Of a stretch of 6,578 bases of DNA, positions 1-6,195 are shown in pieces. The first letter of the stretch is position 1, and each line of letters starts with the position of its first letter. The stretch lies in assembly GCA_050699055.1 (NCBI GenBank), contig JBOHCT010000217.1, positions 1 to 6,578 of the forward strand, in the 5' to 3' direction. Origin of the DNA: JBOHCT01 sp050699055 (GTDB lineage: Bacteria > Actinomycetota > Actinomycetes > Streptosporangiales > JBOHCT01). Made by a program: the position numbers and the translations under genes. Under the pieces are notes generated by a model. The model ran no database searches. It was not told the origin of the DNA and worked only from the letters and a program-made list of their open reading frames with translations.

Positions 1-482
1 ATGATGCGGACAGCCCGCCCGCTGCGTGCGGGCAGCGAGCGCCCAAGGGCGCTCACGACCCCCGCGGTGACGGTGCCGGACAAACCCAGGGGGTTGCCGA
101 CCGCGACGACGAGCTGGCCGACGACCAGACGGTCGCTGTCGCCAAGCTGCGCGGGGGGCGGGGTGTCTCCGACCGCGCGGGTTACCGCGAGGTCGGACAG
201 CGGGTCGGTACCGACCACGGTGACAGGGCTCGACGTCCCGTCCGCGAACGCCGCGGTTCCTTCCGAGGCGCTTCCGATGACGTGGGCATTCGTCAGCATG
301 AACCCGTCGTCGGTGAAAACGACCCCCGACCCGGTCGCCTCGCCTGACCGACCGCCTGGCCCGGCGTGGCGGACGCGCATGCTGGCGACGCGGGGGGTCA
401 GCTGGCCCGCCACCGAGGAGACGACCTTGGAGTACGCGTCGAGGGGTCCGGGTCCACCCGAGGGGTTCGGAGTCGTGTCCAC
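1..482 (-). CDS. Trypsin-like (S1C/HtrA-type) serine protease, N-terminal part, cut by the window edge
   Basis: This is the N-terminal 160 residues of a chymotrypsin-fold serine protease of the HtrA/DegP-like S1C group; the C-terminus, including the catalytic serine and any PDZ domain, lies beyond the left edge. The translated minus strand shows the catalytic histidine in MLTNAHVIG (H67), the catalytic aspartate in DPLSDLAV (D97) and the family signature QLVVAVGNPLGLSGTVTAGVVSALGR (about residues 123-148, here split as QLVVAVGNPLGL and SGTVTAGVVSALGR). The start is the GTG at 482, chosen because GGAGGG (493-488) sits 5 nt upstream and the following codons have strong GC3. The N-terminus (MDTTPNPSGGPGPLDAYSKV) has no signal peptide or membrane segment, whereas many actinobacterial HtrA proteins are membrane anchored, so this one may be cytoplasmic. 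A promoter candidate lies just upstream, suggesting transcription separate from the transporter gene. Family call is firm; substrate unknown. Confidence 0.86.
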   Translation of the reverse strand, partial: MDTTPNPSGGPGPLDAYSKVVSSVAGQLTPRVASMRVRHAGPGGRSGEATGSGVVFTDDGFMLTNAHVIGSASEGTAAFADGTSSPVTVVGTDPLSDLAVTRAVGDTPPPAQLGDSDRLVVGQLVVAVGNPLGLSGTVTAGVVSALGRSLPARSGRAVRI

Positions 483-512
483 AACCGCCCTCCAAAGACT
501 TCTGATTACAGC

Positions 513-541
513 ATTACAGGCCAACAACGGCTCGGTGTGAA
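513..541 (-). promoter_or_regulatory. Sigma70-like promoter for the serine protease gene
   Basis: Reading the minus strand, TTCACA (541-536, five of six matches to TTGACA) is followed after exactly 17 bp by TGTAAT (518-513, five of six matches to TATAAT). A transcript starting about 7 nt downstream would have a leader of roughly 24 nt carrying the GGAGGG ribosome binding site. The -10 hexamer lies in a direct repeat: CTGTAAT occurs twice, 8 bp apart (519-513 and 511-505), so a second -10-like box is offset by 8 bp. Both hexamers and spacing are seen directly; activity is inferred. Confidence 0.55.
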
Positions 542-603
542 CCGTTCCCTCCATCTGTACGCTCAGAGCGAAACAGCGCCCGAGTGCGTCATCTGCGCGA
601 GCC

Positions 604-618
604 TGCCCCGCGGGGGCA
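604..618 (-). terminator. GC-rich hairpin just after the transporter stop codon
   Basis: TGCCCC-GCG-GGGGCA forms a 6-bp all but one G:C stem with a 3-nt loop, starting 8 bp past the end of the transporter gene in its direction of transcription. No run of T follows, so it is not a classical intrinsic terminator. GC-rich stems without a U-tract are often proposed as terminators in Actinobacteria. It also lies upstream of the protease promoter, which fits a boundary between two transcription units. Confidence 0.35.
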
Positions 619-625
619 CCGGGAG

Positions 626-1855
626 TCAGGTCGCCGGCTGCGAACGGCCCAGGGGGACGAAGGCGGCGAGCGCGAGCGCCTGCGCGGCGACAACGAAGAT
701 CCACACCGCGGGGAGGGACACGTCATACAGCGCACCGATGGCGACGCTGCCGGCGAGCCAGGCGAGGCCGTAGATGGCCGTGAAGGTGCCGTACCCCGCA
801 CCGCGTCTGCTCGCGGGTACGAGGTCGGCGATCGCGGCCCGCATCGTCGAGTCGTGGATCCCCATCGCCGCGCCCCAGACCAGGGCGCCGATCCACACGA
901 GCGCGGGGCTCGTGGTGAACGAGAGGAACGGCACCGCTGCCGCGAGGACAGGCAAGACGGCCAGCCCGCGCAGCCCGATCCGATCGTATAGACGCCCGAA
1001 CGCGAGCGCGGCGACGGCGTCGGCCCCCATCGCGGCCGAGTACACGACCGGGATCAGCGCGGGGGCGATGACGTGGCGCACCTGCAGGTGGTAGGCGAGG
1101 ACCGCAAAGGTGGCGAAGCCGAGCATGGTGAGCCCGGCGAACGCCGCGTACACCCAGAACCGCCGAGGGAAGCGTTCGCCGGCCGTCTCCGCCGCCGAGG
1201 TGGGGCGGGTCTCCTCTGGTTGTTCGTACCTCGAGGGGGCAGGGGCGGCGAAACGGACGGTCAGGATGACCACCACGAGCAACATCGCGGGGATGGTGAG
1301 GACGGCGAACCCGGCCCGGAACCCGCCGGAGAGCGCCACCATGCCGGCGACGATCAGCGGTCCGATCAGCGCACCTGTCTGGTCGAGCGCCTCGTGCAGG
1401 GAGAAGGCCCAGCCCTGGCCCAGCCTGCTCCCTGCCTGGGCGAGCATGGTGTCCCGGGCTGGAGTACGGATCGCCTTCCCGAAGCGTTCGGCGATCACGA
1501 GGCTCGCGGCGCCCCACAGCGCGTGTGCGACGGCGAGCGGCGGGACCGCCACGACCGTGATGACGTAACCGAGGATCGACTGGCCCCACTGGCGCCGCAG
1601 GCGGTCGGACAGCTGTCCGGTGCCGAGCCTGAGGACCAGCGCGACGGCCTCGCCTACGCCGGTGATGACCCCGACGAGGGCCGCGCTCGCGCCGAAGGTC
1701 GCGAGGTACGGGCCGATCACCGAGCGCATGCCTTCGTACACGACGTCGCCCAGCATGCTCACGAGGCCGAAACCGACCACGAACCCCAGCGGCCCCAGGC
1801 GGTTTCGCCGCCGTGCGACGGTAGTCGTAGGGCTTCTGTCCTGCTCCGCTGTCAC
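626..1855 (-). CDS. Major facilitator superfamily (MFS) transporter
   Basis: A 409-residue polytopic inner-membrane protein with the two six-helix halves of MFS carriers; substrate not identifiable. Numbered from the GTG at 1855, the N-terminal half runs from about residue 20 (LGPLGFVVGFGLVSM) to 202. The motif A loop between helices 2 and 3 reads GQLSDRLRRQ (about 80-89) and a conserved RTPARD segment is at 130-135. A hydrophilic central loop spans about 203-231. The second half carries a degenerate motif A, GRLYDRIGLRG, at about 287-297. The start could be the ATG at 1966 (446 residues), but I prefer GTG 1855: GAGGAGG lies 8 nt upstream, the protein then starts MTAEQDRSPTTT, and the 37 extra codons have many A/T third bases, unlike the rest of the gene. 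The gene follows hutI in the same direction (19 bp by the long start, 130 bp by the short one), so co-transcription is possible. It may import a hut-pathway compound or be an unrelated exporter; context alone does not decide. Confidence 0.85.
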   Translation of the reverse strand: MTAEQDRSPTTTVARRRNRLGPLGFVVGFGLVSMLGDVVYEGMRSVIGPYLATFGASAALVGVITGVGEAVALVLRLGTGQLSDRLRRQWGQSILGYVITVVAVPPLAVAHALWGAASLVIAERFGKAIRTPARDTMLAQAGSRLGQGWAFSLHEALDQTGALIGPLIVAGMVALSGGFRAGFAVLTIPAMLLVVVILTVRFAAPAPSRYEQPEETRPTSAAETAGERFPRRFWVYAAFAGLTMLGFATFAVLAYHLQVRHVIAPALIPVVYSAAMGADAVAALAFGRLYDRIGLRGLAVLPVLAAAVPFLSFTTSPALVWIGALVWGAAMGIHDSTMRAAIADLVPASRRGAGYGTFTAIYGLAWLAGSVAIGALYDVSLPAVWIFVVAAQALALAAFVPLGRSQPAT

Positions 1856-1863
1856 CCGGCGCG

Positions 1864-1870
1864 CCTCCTC
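1864..1870 (-). promoter_or_regulatory. Ribosome binding site GAGGAGG deciding the transporter start
   Basis: GAGGAGG (minus strand, 1870-1864) is placed 8 nt before GTG 1855. The competing sites are weaker: GAGG 7 nt before ATG 1966, and GGAG 9 nt before an in-frame ATG at 1876. This is the best match and best spacing of the three. Confidence 0.5.
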
Positions 1871-1930
1871 AGGCATTGGCAACCGCTCCAGTGTTGCCCC
1901 GTCGTGCCGCCGACCGCGCCGACTCAATGT

Positions 1931-1942
1931 GACATCGATGTC
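1931..1942. promoter_or_regulatory. 12-bp perfect palindrome GACATCGATGTC between hutI and the transporter
   Basis: GACATC/GATGTC is a perfect 12-bp inverted repeat without spacer, 76 bp upstream of the preferred transporter start. If that start is right, the palindrome is in the intergenic leader and could be an operator for the transporter gene; if the longer ATG start is right, it is inside the coding region and probably meaningless. No protein binding it can be named. Confidence 0.25.
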
Positions 1943-1985
1943 GCCATAGCGTGCACGATGGGACATTCAGTCGCCTCGGGGCGGG

Positions 1986-3152
1986 TCAGCGGACGCGCAC
2001 GCCGTCCTTCCAGACCCCAGCGACGAGCGGGACTCCTGGACGGTACGCCAGGTGGGTGTATGACGGCGCCTCGAGGAGCACAAGGTCGGCACGGGCCCCG
2101 GGCCCCAGATAACCCACGTCGTCGCGGCGCAGCGCCCGAGCCCCTCCCGCTGTCGCGGACCACAACGCCTCCTCCACCGGCATGCCCATCTCCCGTACGG
2201 CGAGGGCGATACACAGCGGCATGCTCGAGGTGTAGGAGGTGCCGGGGTTGCAGTCTGTCGCGAGGGCGACGGTGACGCCGACCTCGAGCAGCCGTCGGGC
2301 GTCCGGATACGGAGACCGGGTCGAGAACTCGACCCCCGGCAGCAGCGTCGCCACCGTTCCCGCGTCCGCGAGCGCCTCGACGTCGGCGTCCTCGAGGTAC
2401 GTGCAGTGGTCGGCGGAGGCGGCGCCGTACTCCGCCGCGATCCGGGCCCCGGGCCCCGCGCCCAGCTGGTTCGCGTGCAGCCGGGGCGAGAGCCCGGCTC
2501 CCCTCCCGGCGTCGAGGATGGCGCGGGTCTGATCGGCGTCGAAGGCGCCCCGTTCGCAGAAGACATCCACCCAGCGGGCGTACGGGGCACAGGCCCGCAG
2601 CATCGGGCCGCGGACGAGGTCGACGTAGGAGTCGGGGTCGTCGGTGTACTCCTCGGGGACCACGTGGGCGCCGAGGAACGTCGTCTCCGCGGTCACCTCG
2701 CCCGCTGTCACGAGGGAGCGCCGCTCGTCGTCGACCGTGAGCCCGTAACCGGACTTGCACTCGAGTGTGGTCGTGCCCTGCGCGAGGGCCTCCCGGGCCA
2801 GACGGCTCGCCGTGGCGCTCAGCTCGGCGTCCGCAGCGGCGCGGGTCGACCGTACGGTCGTGCGGATCCCGCCAGCCTGGTATGGATGTCCCGCCATTCG
2901 GGCGGCGAACTCCTCGCCCCTGTCCCCCGCGAACACGAGGTGGGCATGGCTGTCGACGAACCCGGGGATGACTGTGTGCCCCGCCGCGTCGAGGCGCTTG
3001 TCCGCGCTCGGGGCGTCCGCGGCCGGACCGACCCAGACCACCTCCCCTTCATGGAGGACGAGCGCGGCGTCGCGGATCGCCCCGACGGGCCCTTCCCCGA
3101 GGCCGGCCGTGTTGGTGACCAGGACCCCGATACCGTCGATCAGAGTGCTCAC
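1986..3152 (-). CDS. hutI: Imidazolonepropionase (imidazolone-5-propionate hydrolase)
   Basis: HutI hydrolyses 4-imidazolone-5-propionate to N-formimidoyl-L-glutamate, the third step of histidine degradation, in the cytoplasm. The 388-residue product has the amidohydrolase-superfamily layout and normal family length (about 400). PGFVDSHAH at 63-71 holds the metal ligands H69 and H71; ECKSGYGLTVDD starts at 131; RLHANQL supplies H226; ASADHCTYLED supplies H249; ATDCNPGTSYTSSMPLC contains the metal-binding D300. The C-terminal beta-sandwich part ends with DLVLLEAPSYTHLAYRPG and a final strand. The start is GTG 3152, with GGAGGA at 3166-3161, 8 nt upstream; open sequence further upstream is an accident of high GC and reads through the tandem repeat. 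No hutU, hutH or hutG/hutF is in the window, so hutI stands apart from at least part of its pathway here. It is divergent from the isochorismate synthase and followed by the MFS transporter. Identification is firm. Confidence 0.95.
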   Translation of the reverse strand: MSTLIDGIGVLVTNTAGLGEGPVGAIRDAALVLHEGEVVWVGPAADAPSADKRLDAAGHTVIPGFVDSHAHLVFAGDRGEEFAARMAGHPYQAGGIRTTVRSTRAAADAELSATASRLAREALAQGTTTLECKSGYGLTVDDERRSLVTAGEVTAETTFLGAHVVPEEYTDDPDSYVDLVRGPMLRACAPYARWVDVFCERGAFDADQTRAILDAGRGAGLSPRLHANQLGAGPGARIAAEYGAASADHCTYLEDADVEALADAGTVATLLPGVEFSTRSPYPDARRLLEVGVTVALATDCNPGTSYTSSMPLCIALAVREMGMPVEEALWSATAGGARALRRDDVGYLGPGARADLVLLEAPSYTHLAYRPGVPLVAGVWKDGVRVR

Positions 3153-3229
3153 GCTCCCTATCCTCCTCCCCCTGCCGGGAGTGGGCCCGGAAGACCGCAC
3201 CGAGAGACAAGCGACCGGCCGCCTCGGGA

Positions 3230-3235
3230 TAGTGT
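3230..3235 (+). promoter_or_regulatory. Possible -10 box of the isochorismate synthase transcript
   Basis: TAGTGT fits the actinobacterial TAnnnT pattern. No good -35 is visible (GAGACA at 3204-3209 is 20 bp away). Transcription from it would begin at about 3242-3244, that is at the GTG codon at 3244, which opens the frame through the tandem repeat; the message would then be leaderless, a common situation in Actinobacteria. Weak by itself. Confidence 0.22.
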
Positions 3236-3243
3236 GGGCGGGC

Positions 3244-3348
3244 GTGAGCGACACGGAGGCCATGTCGTTGCTTGGGTCGTTGCTTGGGTCGTTGCTTGGG
3301 TCGTTGCTTGGGTCGTTGCTTGGGTCGTTGCTTGGGTCGGCTGCATGA
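3244..3348 (+). CDS. Small ORF through the 12-bp repeats, possible leader peptide coupled to the synthase
   Basis: The frame GTG 3244 to TGA 3348 encodes 34 residues: MSDTEAM, then SLLG repeated six times, then SAA. An alternative start is ATG 3262, with GGAGG only 2 nt upstream, giving a 28-residue peptide. Its TGA (3346-3348) overlaps the synthase ATG (3345-3347) as ATGA, a typical translational-coupling junction, and the synthase has no good ribosome binding site of its own. The repeats use TTG and CTT for leucine, both unusual in this GC-rich genome. The peptide would be hydrophobic and low-complexity. Not recognised as any known family; the frame may be open simply because the 12-bp unit contains no stop. 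Confidence 0.3.
   Translation: MSDTEAMSLLGSLLGSLLGSLLGSLLGSLLGSAA
3265..3336. repeat. 12-bp tandem repeat, six perfect copies (TCGTTGCTTGGG)
   Basis: Six identical copies of TCGTTGCTTGGG run without interruption from 3265 to 3336, followed by a partial TCG. The array lies in the divergent region between hutI and the isochorismate synthase: 113 bp upstream of the hutI start and 8 bp before the synthase ATG. Perfect identity suggests recent expansion by slippage or unequal recombination, so copy number may differ between strains. A 12-bp unit keeps any overlapping reading frame intact when copies are gained or lost. No copy contains an internal palindrome. Confidence 0.97.
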
Positions 3349-4577
3349 GCATCGCTCCGGGCCGGCGCCAGCAACTCTCCGTACGCACGATCGAGGTGCC
3401 CCACCCTGGCGACCTTCTTGCCCGGCTCCCCCGCCCGCAGGCCTGCGCCTGGGTCCGACGCGGCGAGGGGCTCATCGGATGGGGCGAGGCCGCGCGACTT
3501 CCTATCGGAGCTGGACGCGACCGGTTCACCCGGGCGGACGACGAGCTGCGTCGGTTGTTCGCCTCCGCCGACGTCGATGACCCCGTACGAACGCCCGGCA
3601 CGGGGCCCGTCGCTTTTTGCAGCTTCACCTTCGACCCGGACGCGACCGGGTCGGTGGCGGTCGTGCCGCGCGCGGTCCTCGGTGTACGCGACGGGCGAGC
3701 GTGGCTCACGACGATCGGCGAGGGGGACGGGCTCACCCGGGTGCGTCCGGTCGAGGAACCCGTCGAGGTGTGCTGGGGTGACGGGAGCCTCGCGCCCCCG
3801 GCGTGGATGCGGGCCGTCGAGCGGGCCGTCGCGTCGATCAGGGCCGGGCGGGTCGCCAAGGTCGTGCTCAGCAGGGACGTCTATGCCACGACGGCGCGAG
3901 CCATCGACCCCCGTGCCCTGCTCGTCCGTCTGGCCGATCACTTTCCTGACTGCTACACGTTCTCCTGCGCCGGTCTTGTCGGCGCGACCCCGGAGCTGCT
4001 CGTCCGCCGTCAAGGCGACCAGATCGCCTCCCTCGTCCTCGCCGGGTCGACCGCCCGGGGGATCGATCGGGTGGAGGACGAGGCCCTCGGTCGGGCGTTG
4101 CTCGCTTCCGCCAAGGACGTCGAGGAGCACGAGCACGCGGTCTCCTCGGTGCGCACCGCCCTGGAGCCGCTCGCCGCCGAGCTGGACGTGGATCGCAGCC
4201 CCTCGTTGCTTGTCCTCGCCAACGTGCAGCATCTTGCCACCTCGGTGACCGGGCGTCTCGCCTCGCCGTACTCCGCGCTCGAGGTCGCCGGCGCGCTGCA
4301 CCCGACCGCCGCCGTGTGTGGGACGCCCACCGACGTCGCTATGGAGGTCATCCGGACGCTCGAACGGATGGACCGCGGCCGGTACGCGGGCCCTGTGGGG
4401 TGGCTCGACGCGCGGGGCAACGGCGAGTTCGGCATCGCGCTGCGCTGCGCCGAGGTCGACGGCCCGCGGGCCAGGCTGTTCGCCGGCAACGGCATCGTGG
4501 CCGGCTCGGACCCGGAGGCCGAGCTCGCCGAGACCCAGGCGAAGCTGGGCGCGATGCGCTACGCCCTGGAGGGTTGA
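3345..4577 (+). CDS. menF: Isochorismate synthase (chorismate-utilising enzyme family)
   Basis: The 410-residue product converts chorismate to isochorismate with Mg2+, the first step towards menaquinone (MenF) or catecholate/salicylate siderophores (EntC/DhbC). Family landmarks are in order: KVVLSRD at 172-178, with the lysine in the position of the catalytic base; GATPELLV at 213-220, whose E217 matches the general acid; AGSTARG at 233-239; KDVEEHEHAV from 257; NVQHLATSVTG at 293-303; HPTAAVCGTP at 319-328; GRYAGPVGW at 345-353; GEFGIALR at 360-367; and GNGIVAGSDPEAELAET at 381-397, with the metal-binding glutamates. Length is normal. The start is ATG 3345; the frame is also open upstream through the tandem repeats (as far as GTG 3234), but that part looks non-coding. 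No clear ribosome binding site precedes ATG 3345, and a small ORF ends in an ATGA overlap with it. No other men or siderophore gene is in view; menaquinone is the likelier role for a stand-alone copy, by inference. Confidence 0.92.
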   Translation: MSIAPGRRQQLSVRTIEVPHPGDLLARLPRPQACAWVRRGEGLIGWGEAARLPIGAGRDRFTRADDELRRLFASADVDDPVRTPGTGPVAFCSFTFDPDATGSVAVVPRAVLGVRDGRAWLTTIGEGDGLTRVRPVEEPVEVCWGDGSLAPPAWMRAVERAVASIRAGRVAKVVLSRDVYATTARAIDPRALLVRLADHFPDCYTFSCAGLVGATPELLVRRQGDQIASLVLAGSTARGIDRVEDEALGRALLASAKDVEEHEHAVSSVRTALEPLAAELDVDRSPSLLVLANVQHLATSVTGRLASPYSALEVAGALHPTAAVCGTPTDVAMEVIRTLERMDRGRYAGPVGWLDARGNGEFGIALRCAEVDGPRARLFAGNGIVAGSDPEAELAETQAKLGAMRYALEG

Positions 4578-4593
4578 TCCGCCCCGAGGCTTG

Positions 4594-5616
4594 CTATCCG
4601 GAAAGGGCGTCGATCGCCATGTCCACATCGTGCTCGGTCGTGTAGACGTGACATGACATGCGCGCGTACCCCGCTCGTACGGCGGCCGTGACGCCGGCGC
4701 GGCGCAGCCGCCCCATGGCGTCCGGTACCTCGACCGAGACGATCGCGCTGTCGCCCTGATCGAGACCGAGACCTTTGCGCAGCCGGTTCGCGAGCCCGAC
4801 GTCGTGGTCGTGGATGGCCTTGATCCCGAGCCGCTCGACGGTCTCGAGCGCGGGGGCCGTTCCCACCCAGGAGAACCACGCGGGCGAGATGTCGAACCGC
4901 CGGGCGTCGTCGGCGAGCCTCGGTGGCGGTCCGTAGTAGCTCGCGTGCACGTCCTCACCGGCGTACCATCCGGCGGAGAACGGTCGCATCCGGCTCCGGA
5001 GCCGCGGGCTCGTTGCGAGGAAGGCGGAGCCGCGGGGCGACATCAGCCATTTGTAGGCGTGGGCGGCGTACGCGTCGACCCGCCTGGCGTCGAACGGTAG
5101 CCATCCGCACGACTGGGTGGCGTCGACGGTGACGAGCACGCCGTGGTGGTTCGCTGCGGCGATGATCTCGTCGTACGGGGCGATCTCGCCCGTTGCGGAC
5201 TGGACCAGGCTGAACGCGACGAGCGTGGTCCGGGCGTCGACCGCTTCGGCCAGTCGGGCGGCCGGCAGGGTCTGGACCTCGGCGTCGCGTCCCGCGAACC
5301 AGGGAAAGAGGTTGGACGTGAACTCCTCCTCAGGGCAGACGATCCGGGCACCCGCGGGCAGCGCGGTCGCGACCTGTCCCAGCAGCTGCGACACCGTCGC
5401 GCCGACGGTGACGTCCCGCTGATCCACGCCCACGAGCCGGGCGAAGATCTCCCGCGACCGTCCGACGCTCTCGTCCCACGGCTCCCATCCGCTGCGGCCT
5501 GTCCGCCAGTCCCCGAGCGCCGCCTGCATCGCGTCAAAGGCGGGTCGGGGCGGCAGCCCGTAGTTCGCGGTGTTGAGATACCCGGCCTCCGGATCCCACA
5601 GTGCTCGTACGTCCAT
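4594..5616 (-). CDS. Class V aminotransferase-fold PLP-dependent enzyme
   Basis: A 340-residue fold-type I PLP enzyme of the class V group (the superfamily of cysteine desulfurases, isopenicillin N epimerase-like and kynureninase-like proteins). Visible features: an N-terminal YLNTANYGLPP (13-23) typical of the substrate-binding start; TVGATVSQLL (70-79), the loop that contacts the cofactor phosphate; DATQSCGW (165-172), with D165 placed to hold the pyridine nitrogen; HAYKWLMSPRGSAFL (186-200), with K189 the Schiff-base lysine; and a small C-terminal domain ending RMSCHVYTTEHDVDMAIDAL. The start is ATG 5616 with GGGGAG 9 nt upstream; the longer open frame to 5892 has poor coding character. 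Substrate and reaction (transamination, desulfuration, epimerisation) cannot be told from sequence. It converges with the isochorismate synthase across 16 bp with no obvious terminator between, and is divergent from a broken HxlR-type regulator. Confidence 0.88.
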   Translation of the reverse strand: MDVRALWDPEAGYLNTANYGLPPRPAFDAMQAALGDWRTGRSGWEPWDESVGRSREIFARLVGVDQRDVTVGATVSQLLGQVATALPAGARIVCPEEEFTSNLFPWFAGRDAEVQTLPAARLAEAVDARTTLVAFSLVQSATGEIAPYDEIIAAANHHGVLVTVDATQSCGWLPFDARRVDAYAAHAYKWLMSPRGSAFLATSPRLRSRMRPFSAGWYAGEDVHASYYGPPPRLADDARRFDISPAWFSWVGTAPALETVERLGIKAIHDHDVGLANRLRKGLGLDQGDSAIVSVEVPDAMGRLRRAGVTAAVRAGYARMSCHVYTTEHDVDMAIDALSG

Positions 5617-5890
5617 GAGCCCAGTCTCCCCGCCGCGATCGTTGGAGTCCGCTGGGGGAGCCATCACGCCACCAACGTTCCCCGGACGAAGTATGATGGT
5701 CTTGTTGTTGACTAAGCCCGTCGCCTTGACGAGGGTCCCGTTGACTCCCGTGGGCTCGATTCGCCGCGTGCTGGCCAAACTTGGCCAGCCTCCTGTACCT
5801 CTGCGCCAAGTGCGCGCATCGTAATCTCCTCTGTGGGGCCCGGAGTGTGGCAACAGGCAGCCATCGACCCAACGCCTTTCACGGGCTGTC
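5617..5890. other. Divergent intergenic region between the aminotransferase and the regulator pseudogene
   Basis: This 274-bp stretch holds no convincing gene. Open frames here on both strands lack ribosome binding sites and normal codon use. It contains the 18-bp palindrome and a third TTGGC half-site described separately. TTGAC-like boxes occur three times on the plus strand (around 5708, 5727 and 5741), but none has a good -10 at 16-18 bp. Base composition is less GC-rich than in the flanking aminotransferase gene. Confidence 0.6.
5771..5788. promoter_or_regulatory. 18-bp palindrome CTGGCCAA-AC-TTGGCCAG, candidate operator
   Basis: Two perfect 8-bp arms are separated by 2 bp. A further inverted half-site, GCCAAGT at 5805-5811, pairs with ACTTGGC at 5779-5785, so three TTGGC-type half-sites fall within 41 bp. 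The cluster is about 155 bp upstream of the aminotransferase start and 80-120 bp upstream of the regulator pseudogene. Position between divergent genes, one encoding a winged-helix regulator that would act as a dimer, fits an operator. Binding is inferred, not shown. Confidence 0.42.
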
Positions 5891-6195
5891 ATGATCGACC
5901 TAAGCGATGCTCACTCAGCAGTCGAGACCATTTCCAGCAAGTGGACTGTAGCGATCCTGGCTGTGTTGGCGCACGGTACCCGCAGGCATAACGAGTTGGC
6001 TCGGATCTTGGAACTGCCGCACGAGCCACTTGACCGGGCCTTACGCCGCCTCGAGTCCGGTATCGCCTCACCCAGCGAGGCTACACGTTAACGGACCTGC
6101 TTGACGACATGGCTCGCCTCTTCGAGGCTCGTGATCAACGAGGACCTGAAGGATCTTCCGGGGTCCCCCCGGCTGACGACCCCAGGAGACACTAA
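5891..6195 (+). pseudogene. HxlR-type winged-helix transcriptional regulator, broken by deletion and frameshift
   Basis: The first frame (ATG 5891 to TAA 6091) starts MIDLSDAHSAVETISSKWTV and gives the HxlR signature: ISSKWTVAILAVL (14-26), then GTRRHNELARIL (29-40) as the recognition-helix region, then LDRALRRLES (47-56). Homologues continue with the wing (roughly xGLVxR...PxxVxY) and a C-terminal helix. Here the C-terminal part is found in another frame from 6061: YRLTQRGYTLTDLLDDMARL, then FEARDQRGPEGSS, to TAA at 6193-6195. So both ends survive, but the wing is missing (about 15-20 residues by comparison with the family) and the frame changes near 6059-6061. If translated, the product would be 66 residues with an unrelated ten-residue tail, unlikely to fold or dimerise. 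No ribosome binding site of note precedes ATG 5891. The gene is divergent from the aminotransferase, its probable former target. A sequencing error alone would not explain the missing wing. Confidence 0.72.

Noticed and set aside
1..540. A 179-codon plus-strand ORF at the left end
   Set aside because: It is the antisense shadow of the serine protease, whose minus-strand translation shows the catalytic histidine and aspartate motifs.
1073..2275. A 400-codon plus-strand ORF opposite the transporter
   Set aside because: Composition rich in G, R, P and E, no domain, and antisense to a clear MFS protein.
2406..3344. Upstream extension of the isochorismate synthase frame
   Set aside because: It runs antisense to hutI and reads VVAW repeats through the array; family homologues start near MSIAPGRRQQ.
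4578..4593. A terminator between the convergent synthase and aminotransferase genes
   Set aside because: The 16-bp gap has no inverted repeat and no T-run.
3153..4958. A very long minus-strand frame continuing upstream of hutI for about 600 codons
   Set aside because: It is antisense to the isochorismate synthase and part of the aminotransferase and reads DPSN repeats through the tandem array; the hutI start at 3152 has its own ribosome binding site.
5693..5824. Plus-strand ORF MMVLLLTKPV... in the intergenic region before the regulator
   Set aside because: No ribosome binding site, ordinary for a GC-rich region to stay open, and it contains the palindrome; no family resemblance.
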